Positions 17,042-26,991 of a DNA stretch of 64,000 nucleotides are shown piece by piece. The notes beneath the pieces are model-generated. The model was given only the letters and a program-made list of their open reading frames with translations. It did no database searches and was not told where the DNA came from. Every line of letters starts with the position of its first letter. Within the stretch, counting starts at the first letter, position 1. The position numbers and the translations under genes were made by a program. Source of the DNA: Collinsella phocaeensis (GTDB lineage Bacteria > Actinomycetota > Coriobacteriia > Coriobacteriales > Coriobacteriaceae); the NCBI RefSeq assembly GCF_900119895.1, contig NZ_FQLR01000004.1, forward strand, positions 434,001 through 498,000, read 5' to 3'.

Positions 17042-17362
17042 ACAAAGTGCGGGTGAGTTCGGATGCTTGCCGCCTCTTTCAGTGATAGTTGCCTGCGTGG
17101 AGAGGGGTGTTCATTTCTTCGTGCAGGCGGCGCTCTCGGCTATAGCCAGTGCGTCGGAGGCCAATTCGGGTATGGTGGTTGATGCCCCGGCTTATCCACG
17201 AGCATCGATCAGTCCGGATTGAGTAGTACGCTCAAATAGTACCGCTGTTCCGTTTGCTGAGTACCGACGTTCCGCACATCCGGTACCACCTCTCCCACAA
17301 TAACCTTCTCTACAGAGGGCGCCGCCATCCGGGCGGTCCCGACGACGGAAAGGAGGCCTGCC
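17042..17362. other. Gene-free stretch after the NTPase gene
   Basis: No gene, clear terminator or RNA is seen in these 321 bases. GGAAAGGAGG at 17348-17357 serves as a ribosome site for the following IS21-like remnant. Confidence 0.5.
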
Positions 17363-17518
17363 ATGGCCACCAAGAAGGCGATCATGGTGCAGCTGCTCAA
17401 AAAGGGGGGGGGGGTGAGCTGGAACGACGCGGCGCGCTCACTGCGGTGCAGCAAGGCGACGGTCGCGAAGTGCGCCGCGAAGATGCGCGAGGAAGGCATC
17501 GATGCTAGCTACTTACCC
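17363..17518 (+). pseudogene. IS21-type istA transposase, N-terminal fragment
   Basis: About 50 codons starting MATKKAIMVQLLKKGGGVSW continue with NDAARSLRCSKATVAKCAAK, the N-terminal helix-turn-helix of IS21-family IstA proteins. The catalytic domain and the partner istB are absent. An 11-base run of G at 17404-17414 interrupts the start of the helix-turn-helix. After REEGIDA the frame runs directly into a fragment of ugd, so the element is a truncated relic, joined by a deletion or rearrangement. Confidence 0.5.
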
Positions 17519-17620
17519 ATGTCGGTGATCGACGTCTACCACATTAGTGTGAAGAGCAGCTCCGATAGCTTCCGGTTGAGCTCTATCCAGGGAATCATGA
17601 AGTGCATGAAGGCCGAGGGC
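17519..17620 (+). pseudogene. ugd: Second ugd fragment, same C-terminal block
   Basis: The peptide VIDVYHISVKSSSDSFRLSS followed by IQGIMKCMKAEG aligns with the block [30 protein letters not shown] of the fragment at 12391. It is fused in frame to the istA remnant and loses similarity after about residue 35. It is more diverged than the first fragment, so it probably comes from a different ugd allele rather than from recent duplication. Confidence 0.7.
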
Positions 17621-17806
17621 TTTTGCTGCTTGCCGGGTATTTCCCCTTTGATGTTTAACATAGACGCACAATCGGATGGTGTCGGCGTTTCGCGGGGGCG
17701 GCCTGCGTACTTTGCGGCGGATACATAGAACTGAACCCATTCACATCTACTCAACTGATGATTAGAATGATTAGATTTGACTAGGTATGAATAGAAGGAT
17801 GGGAAT

Positions 17807-20282
<2,476 letters not shown>

Positions 20283-20420
20283 CCCGCCCGCAAGCCTTCC
20301 CTGCACATAGCGCAACGGTGAGCCCCGTGCACTCGCTGCCCGACGTCGGGCCCGCAGTGCACGAGGTTTTTGCTTGCTGGGCGTTCGCTCAACCTCGGGA
20401 CGTCTGGCACAATCTCGATC

Positions 20421-20458
20421 TCCTCATACTGTGGTACGATATAGCCACAGTATGAGGA
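20421..20458. promoter_or_regulatory. Perfect 14-bp inverted repeat, operator of the toxin-antitoxin pair
   Basis: TCCTCATACTGTGG (20421-20434) and CCACAGTATGAGGA (20445-20458) pair perfectly around ten bases. The spacer holds TACGAT, a likely -10 box, and the right arm overlaps the ribosome site GAGGAGG. Repressor binding would thus block both transcription and, as RNA, translation initiation. Confidence 0.7.
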
Positions 20459-20465
20459 GGCAGCT

Positions 20466-20735
20466 ATGGCGCTCTGCGTTCCCGTCCGCGATATGAAGGA
20501 CACCGCTAAGTTTCTCTCGGTTGTCGAGGGATCCAAGGATCCCGTGACGGTGACGCGCAATGGGCGTGACGCCCTGATCGTCATGACGCCGGAGGCCTAT
20601 GACGGTCTCAAAAGCGAGCTAGCTCACGAGCGTCTTATGCGTCGATTGGACCGCGCGGAGCTCGAATTCGATTCCGGTGAGTGCTTCGATGGCGGCACGT
20701 TCCTGGATGCGCTGTTGGATCGTTACGATGCTTAA
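20466..20735 (+). CDS. Type II antitoxin, Phd/YefM family
   Basis: The 89-residue protein has the Phd/YefM N-terminal DNA-binding fold: VPVRDMKDTAKFLSVVEGS, then DPVTVTRNGRDALIVMTPEA. A charged C-terminal tail follows, expected to wrap the toxin. Antitoxins of this kind bind the operator of their own promoter, here the inverted repeat directly upstream. GAGGAGG is placed 6 bases before the ATG. The stop overlaps the toxin start by 8 bp, so the two are translationally coupled. YefM-YoeB and Phd-ParE/RelE are the usual pairings. Confidence 0.85.
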   Translation: MALCVPVRDMKDTAKFLSVVEGSKDPVTVTRNGRDALIVMTPEAYDGLKSELAHERLMRRLDRAELEFDSGECFDGGTFLDALLDRYDA

Positions 20736-21036
20736 GCTTGTCGTCTCGAAGGGCGCTGCGATGGAGTTACGCGGCATCGCCCAGTACCTTGAAGACGAGC
20801 CCGCCTCTCCGGGCGCGGCGCGTTCTTTTATCCAGGAATTCAAACATCAGGCCGAGCTCGCTTGCTCGTTTCCTCGCTCGCATCCGCTATGCGTTCATTC
20901 CGAGCTCGCGCAGAGGGGCTACCGTTCGTTTCGGGTGGGCAGGTATGTCGCAATCTATTCCGTCGCAGATGAATTCCTCAAGGTCCTCCATGTATTCCAC
21001 CGGTCGCAGGATTATGTCCGCGATGTTTTGGAGTAA
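20728..21036 (+). CDS. Type II toxin, RelE/ParE family
   Basis: A 102-residue protein starting MLKLVVSKGAAMELRGIAQY. It has the pattern of ParE/RelE toxins: an N-terminal beta strand, two helices (LEDEPASPGAARSFIQEFKH), then PLCVHSELAQRGYRSFRVGR, YVAIYSV and FLKVLHVFHRSQDYVRDVL. The Arg-rich strand and the late HRSQDY segment fit ParE-like members. The ATG at 20728 is preferred over an upstream in-frame ATG at 20677 because the product then has the family length and overlaps the antitoxin as usual. ParE would target gyrase and RelE mRNA; sequence alone does not decide. Confidence 0.82.
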   Translation: MLKLVVSKGAAMELRGIAQYLEDEPASPGAARSFIQEFKHQAELACSFPRSHPLCVHSELAQRGYRSFRVGRYVAIYSVADEFLKVLHVFHRSQDYVRDVLE

Positions 21037-21289
21037 TGCGCTTGCCTTGGGCATGCTGTAAGTCGAGGACGTTCTTTGAGTGCGGAAGGGGAAGTGGCGG
21101 GACTTTTTTGGATCGTGGCGAGTCTCCGCCCGCCCGCTCTTCAGCTTGCGCACTTGTATGGTAGCGGGTGCGCACCGGCGCGTGGATCACCGGCTTGATG
21201 ATGCTGCAAGAGATTGTGGGCACACGCCTGCCATCGCGTTGAAACGGGGTGCTGCCGCGCCGTCACCATCCCATTCCAAGCATCTGCCC

Positions 21290-21685
21290 TTACAGGATGT
21301 CCGCATAGCGCTCGGCTATGTTGTTGTTCATGCGCTCGAACTCGGGGATGTATTGGTCAATGATGGTTGCGACCAGCCGCTCGGCAAGCTCGGCGTCGTA
21401 GATGTGGGCCGTGTCGTTTCGATCGCGCAGCATGTGCAACCAGATCTCCTCGTCCATCCAATCATAGTAGGCGTATGCTGCCTTGATAATCTCTCGAGGA
21501 GAGCCGGTCGCAGCGACGCGGTCGCCTTCGTATTTCATGAGCTCTTTTAAGAGCTTCCATCCGAGTTCGAATTGCAGGGAAAACTTGGCGATGATGCCTC
21601 CTCGCACGAACTCGTTCTCCAAATCCTGGTCCTTTGATCGTCTGAGGGTCTCGAGTGCGGAGGAGTAGCTATCGAACTTCTTCAT
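21290..21685 (-). CDS. hepT: HepT-like HEPN-domain toxin / nucleotidyltransferase substrate-binding protein
   Basis: The 131-residue helical protein resembles the HI0074/HepT family. It contains LQFELGWKLLKELMKYEG and the HEPN active-site pattern R-x4-H-x-Y in LRDRNDTAHIYD near residue 90. In studied HepT toxins this motif cuts RNA and its Tyr is adenylylated by the partner. It overlaps the upstream nucleotidyltransferase gene by 17 bases, so the two are made together. In HI0074-type members without RNase activity the protein is only a substrate-binding subunit; here the intact motif favours a toxin. Confidence 0.8.
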   Translation of the reverse strand: MKKFDSYSSALETLRRSKDQDLENEFVRGGIIAKFSLQFELGWKLLKELMKYEGDRVAATGSPREIIKAAYAYYDWMDEEIWLHMLRDRNDTAHIYDAELAERLVATIIDQYIPEFERMNNNIAERYADIL

Positions 21686-21959
21686 ACAGCACCTTCCCGT
21701 CCTTCAGCACCTCTTCGAGCAGCTCGTGCGATGAGCTCTCGTCCATGTTGACGACATCTAGCTGGAGCAGTGACCACAATTCGTTGTCGAGGCGATCTTC
21801 GAGGTGCGGAAAGTCCGGACAGCCCCATACGGCAAGGTCGATATCGCTCTTCTCTTCCGCGGTCCCGCGGGCGCGGGAACCGAAGAGCATGACGCGCACT
21901 GCGCGCTCTTCCGCACATATCTCGCGTATCTGATTGTAGACGTGCTCCATGTTTCGCAT
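21669..21959 (-). CDS. mntA: MntA-like minimal nucleotidyltransferase, antitoxin partner
   Basis: The 96-residue protein carries the nucleotidyltransferase motif G-S-x10-D-x-D exactly, as MLFGSRARGTAEEKSDIDLAV at residues 24-44. A third acidic residue appears in LLQLDVVNMDE. MntA proteins adenylylate HepT and so block it. It is the first gene of the minus-strand pair. In the Shewanella pair hepT comes first, so the order is reversed here. The start at 21959 is followed by MRNMEHVYNQ; a start two codons later is also possible. Confidence 0.82.
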   Translation of the reverse strand: MRNMEHVYNQIREICAEERAVRVMLFGSRARGTAEEKSDIDLAVWGCPDFPHLEDRLDNELWSLLQLDVVNMDESSSHELLEEVLKDGKVLYEEVR

Positions 21960-22330
21960 ACGCCCTCATCTGCCGTGCGTTTCTCGACGCCCATCATACT
22001 CCATTGTCTGGTTTCGGGCAGAGCCGAAAGAGCTTAGCGCCCGAGGGGACGATTGCCCATTACAGTTTGAGTCGTCCGCGAGGGCGGCCCTTTCCTTCAA
22101 TCCCGTATCCATAGACGAGATGCGGGGATACGATTGGGCCGTTCCGATGGTCGCCGACCGACCGCCCCGGATGGCCGTCTGCCCCTGCCCCGACCGATCG
22201 CCGAGGGCCCGGGGGGGGTGCGGCGGCGGGGAAACGACTGATAGAGATGTGCCGGGCGCGTGACGCCACGGCCGGGTAATGTGGGTGTCGCTTCCGCCGC
22301 CTCCGGCCGGCTCAAGGGAGAGGATACACC
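21960..22330 (+). ncRNA. Structured upstream region of the IS110 element, candidate bridge RNA
   Basis: IS110 elements encode a bridge RNA in their non-coding end, upstream of the transposase in the IS110 subgroup. Here a strong imperfect hairpin spans 22085-22141. CGGCCC pairs with GGGCCG, CAAT with ATTG and CGTATCC with GGATACG around a 14-base loop. A GC-rich stretch with further complementarity and a run of eight G (22211-22218) follows. The exact RNA ends and guide loops cannot be set from one copy; the RNA would lie within the later part of this interval. No gene is seen here. Confidence 0.4.
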
Positions 22331-23557
22331 ATGGGCGCAGCGAAGAAGCACGGGCCGGCGGCCTACCTGGGGATCGACGTCGGCAAGAGCAGGCACAGCG
22401 CCTGCGCGCTCGACGCCGCCGGCGGGGTCGTCTTCAGGGCCGACCTCGACAACAGGCCGGACGCGATAGACCGGCCGCCGGAGCGCGCCGGGGACGCCGC
22501 GCTGGTCGTCGTCGACCAGAAGCGCAACATCGGCGCGCTCGTCCTGGCCAGGGCGCACGCGCTGGGGCGCAGGTGCGCCTACCTGCCCGGCTACGCCGAG
22601 AAGCGGGCGCGCGACATGATGCCCGGCATCGCCAAGACCGACGCGATCGACGCCGAGGTCATCGCCCGCACCGCCATGGGCATGCCGCAGGCGCTCAGGC
22701 CGATCGCCGCGGAGGACGCCGCCGCCAGGTCGCTGAGGGCGCTGTCGTCGCAGCGCGAGTACGCCGTCGCGTCCAGGACCAGGGCGAAGAACAGGTTCCG
22801 CGCCGTCCTGCTCGAGGCCGGCCCGGAGCTGGAGCGCGCCGTGGACCCGTCGTCGCCGTGGCAGATGGCGGTGCTCTCCGAGCTCGGCGGCGCGCCCGGC
22901 TGCTCGGCCGCCGGATGGGGCGCGTTCGCCGACGCCGCGCGGCGCGCGGGCGCGCCGGCCGCGAGGGCCAGGGAGTTCTGGGAGGCGCTCGACGCGTCGG
23001 CGGGGTCCGGGAGGGGCGCCGGCGCGGGAGAGGACGTCTCGGTGCGCATGCTGGCGCGCGAGATATCCGCGCTGGACTCCGACGTCGCCGAGCTCGACGG
23101 GCTCATAGGAGAGGCGCTGGCCGGCGACGAGGTCTACGAGAGCCTGCTCACGATACCCGGCATAGGGCCGAAGACCGCCGCGGCGCTGGTCACCGCGGTC
23201 GACATCTCGCTGTTCGGGAGCCACCACGAGCTCGCGAGCTACTGCGGGGTGGCGCCCGCCGACAGCAGGTCCGGCACCAGCGTGAGGTCGACCTCCCCGC
23301 AGCGCGGCGGCAACAAGCAGCTCAAGAACCTCCTGATATTCAGCTGCAACTCCCTCGTCGGCACGGACAACAGGTTCGGAAGGTACTACGACGAGTGCAG
23401 GGCGAGGGGGATGAGGCACAACAAGGCGCTGAAGGCCGTCGCGAGGAAGAGGATGAAGGTCGTCTACGCGGTCATGTGGGACGCGGTCCCGTACGAGCCC
23501 CGTCGGTAGCGCTCAGGGACAACCTAGTCGGAGGAGAGGGCGCCTGCGCGCGTCCCG
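22060..23557 (+). mobile_element. IS110-family insertion sequence, ends approximate
   Basis: The transposase gene at 22331 and a structured non-coding region before it mark an IS110-type element. These elements lack terminal inverted repeats, so the ends given are only outer guesses. The left end lies somewhere after the MntA-like gene start. The right end lies in the 48 bases before the DUF2442 gene. Confidence 0.5.
22331..23509 (+). CDS. IS110-family transposase (DEDD recombinase)
   Basis: The 392-residue protein has the RuvC-like N-terminal domain starting AAYLGIDVGKSRHSACALD, with its first catalytic Asp. The KTDAIDAEVIARTAMGMPQA segment near residue 98 supplies later DEDD acids. A helical linker follows. 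The C-terminal Tnp_20 domain includes LTIPGIGPKTAAALVTAVD and the YCGVAPADSRSGTS block, which holds the conserved Ser. It directs bridge-RNA-guided recombination in studied members. The gene is complete and in frame, so the element may be active. GGGAGAGGA lies before the ATG at 22331. Confidence 0.93.
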   Translation: MGAAKKHGPAAYLGIDVGKSRHSACALDAAGGVVFRADLDNRPDAIDRPPERAGDAALVVVDQKRNIGALVLARAHALGRRCAYLPGYAEKRARDMMPGIAKTDAIDAEVIARTAMGMPQALRPIAAEDAAARSLRALSSQREYAVASRTRAKNRFRAVLLEAGPELERAVDPSSPWQMAVLSELGGAPGCSAAGWGAFADAARRAGAPAARAREFWEALDASAGSGRGAGAGEDVSVRMLAREISALDSDVAELDGLIGEALAGDEVYESLLTIPGIGPKTAAALVTAVDISLFGSHHELASYCGVAPADSRSGTSVRSTSPQRGGNKQLKNLLIFSCNSLVGTDNRFGRYYDECRARGMRHNKALKAVARKRMKVVYAVMWDAVPYEPRR

Positions 23558-23839
23558 ATGCGTTATGCTGAAATCGAGCGGTCCCCGCCGCTTGACAAAA
23601 CCATAGAGACACGTTACGTTGGCGATCACATCTTTCTCATTATGTTCTCGACGGGTGAGACCCGTCTGTTCGATGCGTCCTGCCTTCCGTCCCTTCCGGC
23701 GTTCAAACCGCTAGCAGACGAAGCCGTGCTTCGTGAATTCGGGATCGACCATGGCGTCTTGACGTGGTGTGACGGGGAAATCGATATCGCGCCGGAAGCG
23801 TTATACGAACGAAGCTTCGAATGCCAGCGTATTGCATAG
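23558..23839 (+). CDS. DUF2442 domain protein
   Basis: A 93-residue protein with LFDASCLPSLPAFKPLADEA and GVLTWCDGEIDIAPEALYE, the pattern of DUF2442. The family often sits beside a DUF4160 protein in pairs suspected to be toxin-antitoxin modules; no DUF4160 gene is present here, and the IS110 element lies directly upstream. The original partner or promoter may have been displaced by that insertion. The start at ATG 23558 lacks a strong ribosome site, so an upstream part of the gene could be lost. Confidence 0.7.
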   Translation: MRYAEIERSPPLDKTIETRYVGDHIFLIMFSTGETRLFDASCLPSLPAFKPLADEAVLREFGIDHGVLTWCDGEIDIAPEALYERSFECQRIA

Positions 23840-24087
23840 GGTGTTCTGCCGGCTCGGCCTGCCGGCGTGCTTCTCGCGTGGCGCTGTCTGTCTGGCGGGC
23901 GGCGGCGTTTTGCGCGGGGATTCGACGGTGGCGCCTCTGCACGCGGCTTTCGAGTCAAAACGGCAGCGCCGCCACCCGTTGGGAGACGGCGCTGTCGAGC
24001 GGCTGCAGGTTGCACCCTGCCGACGGGGCGCTCGGGGTGCGGGTCCCGCGGTTGCGCCGCGCATTGCCCGCGCAAGCTTCGGGCGTC
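23840..24087. other. Gap between the DUF2442 gene and the PTS operon end
   Basis: About 250 GC-rich bases between convergent genes. No gene and no clear terminator with a T-run were found; several short GC palindromes are present. Confidence 0.4.
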
Positions 24088-24480
24088 CTACATCTCGAAG
24101 CTCGTAAGCGCCCCGCGCGCTGCGGCGACGGCACCCGCCACGAGCGCGTCTACGTTTTCCGACTCCTTGGCCGGGAACATGAGCTCCATGAGCACGGGGA
24201 AGTTCGTGCCCGTCACGAGGCGCACCTCGGGATGCTTCATTCGCGTGAGCACCGATGCCTTGAACGGTGACCCGCCCTGCACATCCGTGCAGATGACGGT
24301 GGGGGCGCCTGCGTTTTCCGCCACGAGTCCCTCCATGCGTTCGCACAGCTCGTCGAAGCTGTCCCCCTCGCGGAAGTCCAGGGAGCGCACGCGGCTGTCG
24401 TCGCCGCATAACAGGGTCAGTGCTCCGTGGAACCCTGTGCCGAAGCCTCCGTGCCCGCACAGCACGAGTCTAGCGTCCAT
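24088..24480 (-). CDS. PTS mannose-family EIIA component
   Basis: The 130-residue cytoplasmic protein accepts phosphate from HPr and passes it to EIIB. The early segment LVLCGHGGFGTGFHGAL has the His of the mannose-type IIA active site at residue 10. CTDVQGGSPFKASVLTRM near 80 and LVTGTNFPVLMELMF complete the family pattern. It overlaps the BtpA-family gene by 11 bases and is the last gene of the minus-strand operon, well separated from IIB, IIC and IID, which lie upstream. Confidence 0.93.
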   Translation of the reverse strand: MDARLVLCGHGGFGTGFHGALTLLCGDDSRVRSLDFREGDSFDELCERMEGLVAENAGAPTVICTDVQGGSPFKASVLTRMKHPEVRLVTGTNFPVLMELMFPAKESENVDALVAGAVAAARGALTSFEM

Positions 24481-25282
24481 CCTTCCTCCTTTCGGTGCGC
24501 AGCTCGCGCACCTGGTCCATGAAGATCCGCGCGCGTTCCGGGTTGATGGGGTTTCTCATGTTGCCGTCCTTCACCCAGGTGCCTACGGAGACCCCGTCGT
24601 ATTCGGAGAGTATTTCCTTGATGTTCTCGCCGGTTGAGCCGCTACTCAAGAAGATGGGGATTTCCGATCCCAGCCGTGCGCGCACGGCGCGCACGAGCTC
24701 CATGCTCTCAGTGAGTGAGCGTCCTCCTACGAAAAGGCCGTCGGCGAACGCGTTCATCACGGTGTCCCAGGCGTTATCCACCACGGATTTGCCGCACAGC
24801 TGTTCGTAGTGCACCTCCTGCACATCGGCGAAGACGGGCATGCGCGAGCCCAGGCGCTTTTTGAGCGCGAGCACGTCGATGCATTGCGCTTGCAGAAGAC
24901 CGGCGTAGCCCACTTCCACGGAGGTGTAGGTGTGCTCGACGCGTATGAAATCGCTTTCCGCCGCCTCGGCCACGGCCAGCGATGACTCGCCGTCCCAGTT
25001 GACGAGGATGCCCTGTATCAGATCGGGGCACGCCCTGCGCAGCTCGAGGGCGATGCGCGTCATGAAGGCGGTCGTCTCGACGTTGGCGTGCTGGCGCACG
25101 GGCGCGTCGTTGCGGTTCTGGATGATGTAGCCGTCGAAGCCGTTCTCGGCGAGCATCTTGGCCTCGGCGACCGCGCGCTCCACGATCTCGTCGAGCCCCA
25201 TGCCGTCGTTCAGGTAGGTTCCGGGCAGCGGCTCGGGCTGGATCATGGCGAGCGCGACCGGGTATCGATCTCTGCTCAGCAT
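24470..25282 (-). CDS. BtpA/SgcQ-family TIM-barrel protein
   Basis: A 270-residue protein with YPVALAMIQPEPLPGTYLND at its start, AKMLAENGFDGYIIQNRNDA near residue 50, and repeated strand motifs such as IQGILVNWDGESSLAVAEA and FLSSGSTGENIKEILSEYDG. These match the BtpA family, which includes SgcQ of an E. coli PTS cluster and cyanobacterial BtpA. The reaction of the family is unsettled. The start at 25282 overlaps the preceding stop as TGATG, and GGAGAGGAG lies just upstream. An upstream extension of the frame to 25498 only overlays the previous gene. Its place between IIA and an isomerase-like gene suggests action on the phosphorylated sugar. Confidence 0.88.
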   Translation of the reverse strand: MLSRDRYPVALAMIQPEPLPGTYLNDGMGLDEIVERAVAEAKMLAENGFDGYIIQNRNDAPVRQHANVETTAFMTRIALELRRACPDLIQGILVNWDGESSLAVAEAAESDFIRVEHTYTSVEVGYAGLLQAQCIDVLALKKRLGSRMPVFADVQEVHYEQLCGKSVVDNAWDTVMNAFADGLFVGGRSLTESMELVRAVRARLGSEIPIFLSSGSTGENIKEILSEYDGVSVGTWVKDGNMRNPINPERARIFMDQVRELRTERRKDGR

Positions 25283-26250
25283 CAGATCTCCTCTCCAAGC
25301 GCGCGCCCGTACTCGAGCGCGAGGGGGAACAGCCCTGCGGGCGGGATGACGCCCCGCTCGCAGATCACGGCTTCGATCAGGTTCCCCGGGATGGACACGA
25401 GCTTGATTCCCTTGCAGTCCACGAGCTCGGCGAGCTCCGGCGCGATGGCGTCGCCCAGGCGCCGGCGGTAGTCGAACTCCATGGGACGCAGCCGACACGT
25501 GCCGCGAACGGCGCGCAAGTCGAGTTTAAGCAGCGGCGTCAGCACGTAGAGCGGCTTGTTCAGATGGCGGCAGAGCACCGCGAGGATGTCTGAGCCGATG
25601 GTGTTGAACGTGGTCCCGTCCGCATAGACCGTCTCGGCGCCGATGAACGCGGCGTCGCAGGTCCTCAGTTCGTCGAGCATGCAGGTATCGGGGATGAAGC
25701 GGACGTGCCTGCCTTGGGCGGTTGCGCCCTTCAGGAACGGCACCCCGCCGTTGAGGGCGCGGCTCTCGGGGATGCTCACTTCCACTTCGGGCGGCAGCGC
25801 CCGTATGAATGCGTCCACGGTCGACGAGTAGTCGAAGCACATGACGCGGGAGAACGTCGCACATGTATTCACGGCGAATCCTACGAGCCGGCGTACCGCC
25901 GCGGCGTTGCTTCCCTGGAAGGCGTCGATGTCTTCCAGCAGGATGCGCTCGAATTCTCCGGCGTCGGTCACGTCGTCGGTAAACGCCCGAACCGTCATGA
26001 GGCCAAGGGCGTTGTAGATGGCGCGCGAATTCTGCCCGCGCGTTCCTCTGTAGTACTCAACGAGCGCGCCCACGCGTTCACGGAGGACTTCCAGGTCCTC
26101 CCGCCCGTCGTGCTCGACGAGGCTCTTCATCATGCGCTGCATGAGGCCGATCTGGGCGTTGGCGCCCAGCACGCGGCTTTGGTCGATATCGTCGAAGAGC
26201 TCCGCGGCGTCCTCTGCGAGCAGCGCGCGGATCTCGGTCTTGTCTCTCAT
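25282..26250 (-). CDS. eIF2B/MtnA-like sugar-phosphate isomerase family protein
   Basis: The 322-residue product belongs to the IF-2B alpha/beta/delta-related family. A helical N-terminal half holds RGTRGQNSRAIYNALGLMTV. The Rossmann-like C-terminal half has SRVMCFDYSSTVDAFIRALP and VSIPESRALNGGVPFLKG. Then come LRTCDAAFIGAETVYADGTT and NTIGSDILAVLCRHLNKPL, the typical GADxxxxDG..NKxGT region in altered form. Bacterial members isomerise methylthioribose-1-phosphate or ribose-1,5-bisphosphate. Here Ala-Glu replaces the usual Ala-Asp of that motif, so specificity may differ. The gene overlaps the upstream amidohydrolase by 4 bp and is part of the PTS operon. Confidence 0.85.
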   Translation of the reverse strand: MRDKTEIRALLAEDAAELFDDIDQSRVLGANAQIGLMQRMMKSLVEHDGREDLEVLRERVGALVEYYRGTRGQNSRAIYNALGLMTVRAFTDDVTDAGEFERILLEDIDAFQGSNAAAVRRLVGFAVNTCATFSRVMCFDYSSTVDAFIRALPPEVEVSIPESRALNGGVPFLKGATAQGRHVRFIPDTCMLDELRTCDAAFIGAETVYADGTTFNTIGSDILAVLCRHLNKPLYVLTPLLKLDLRAVRGTCRLRPMEFDYRRRLGDAIAPELAELVDCKGIKLVSIPGNLIEAVICERGVIPPAGLFPLALEYGRALGEEI

Positions 26251-26975
26251 AGTCCCAACAGCTCCTTCGCGTTGAGGTGGCGATGGCGCTCCACGAACCC
26301 CTCGTCAAGGTCCAGCAGGTCGAATGCGTGCAGCGAGCAGTGCGTGGACTTGTGGGGGTAGTGCGTGCCAAAGAGGATTTTGCGGTGGTCGATGGCCGCG
26401 AGCGCGCGCCGGATGATCGGGAACTCGTAGAGGCAGCTCGTCTCCACGTAGATGTTGTCGTGCTCCGGAACCATCTTGATGCAGCCGTACCCGAAGTCCG
26501 TGGTGCCCATGTGCAGCATCACGAAAGGCAGTCGCGGGAAGCGCTGCGCGAAGAGGGCCCATTGGGCGGGCATGGAGCGCGGGCCCCAGCCGGTGAAGCA
26601 GTTGACGACGAGGCCGTGCTCCTGCGCGAGCTCGAGGATGGGGTCGAGCCAGGGGCGCTGCGTTTCCGGGTAGTAGCTATGCTCCGCGCCGTCGAGTTCG
26701 ATGGCGCGGAATGCCCCCGAGGCGACGACGCGCTCCATCTCCTCATAGCAGTCTCGCGCACGGGGGTTGATGACCGCCGCGCCGATCAGGCGGTCCGGAT
26801 GCGCTTCGACCGCGCGCTGGACGGCTTCGTTTTGCTCGCGGATCGAGTAGCCGTCCAGCGCGGAGATCATGCGCACGTCGATGCCGTTGGCGTCCATGTC
26901 CTCCAGGCAGTCCCCAACCAGATAGCGGTCCTTCCCCCGGTCCCAGGGGAGGTGCGCATGATAGTCGATGACCAT
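26247..26975 (-). CDS. Amidohydrolase family 2 (metal-dependent TIM barrel)
   Basis: The 242-residue enzyme starts with VIDYHAHLPWDRGKDRYLVG, where H-x-H is the first metal site. VNCFTGWGPRSMPAQWALFA and FVMLHMGTTDFGYGCIKMVP supply later ligands. The motif IDHRKILFGTHYPHKSTHCS near residue 215 has His where related proteins have Asp (FGTDYP), an unusual change at a metal or catalytic position. Members are hydrolases, lactonases or decarboxylases. In this operon a lactonase or deacetylase step in sugar breakdown is an inference. It overlaps the isomerase-like gene by ATGA. It is distantly related to the other amidohydrolase of the operon. Confidence 0.85.
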   Translation of the reverse strand: MVIDYHAHLPWDRGKDRYLVGDCLEDMDANGIDVRMISALDGYSIREQNEAVQRAVEAHPDRLIGAAVINPRARDCYEEMERVVASGAFRAIELDGAEHSYYPETQRPWLDPILELAQEHGLVVNCFTGWGPRSMPAQWALFAQRFPRLPFVMLHMGTTDFGYGCIKMVPEHDNIYVETSCLYEFPIIRRALAAIDHRKILFGTHYPHKSTHCSLHAFDLLDLDEGFVERHRHLNAKELLGL

Positions 26976-26991
26976 GTTCGCTCCTTATGCG

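Noticed and set aside
20978-21223. Minus-strand short frame after the toxin gene
   Set aside because: No ribosome site and no recognisable sequence; the 250-base gap before the HepT-like gene appears empty.
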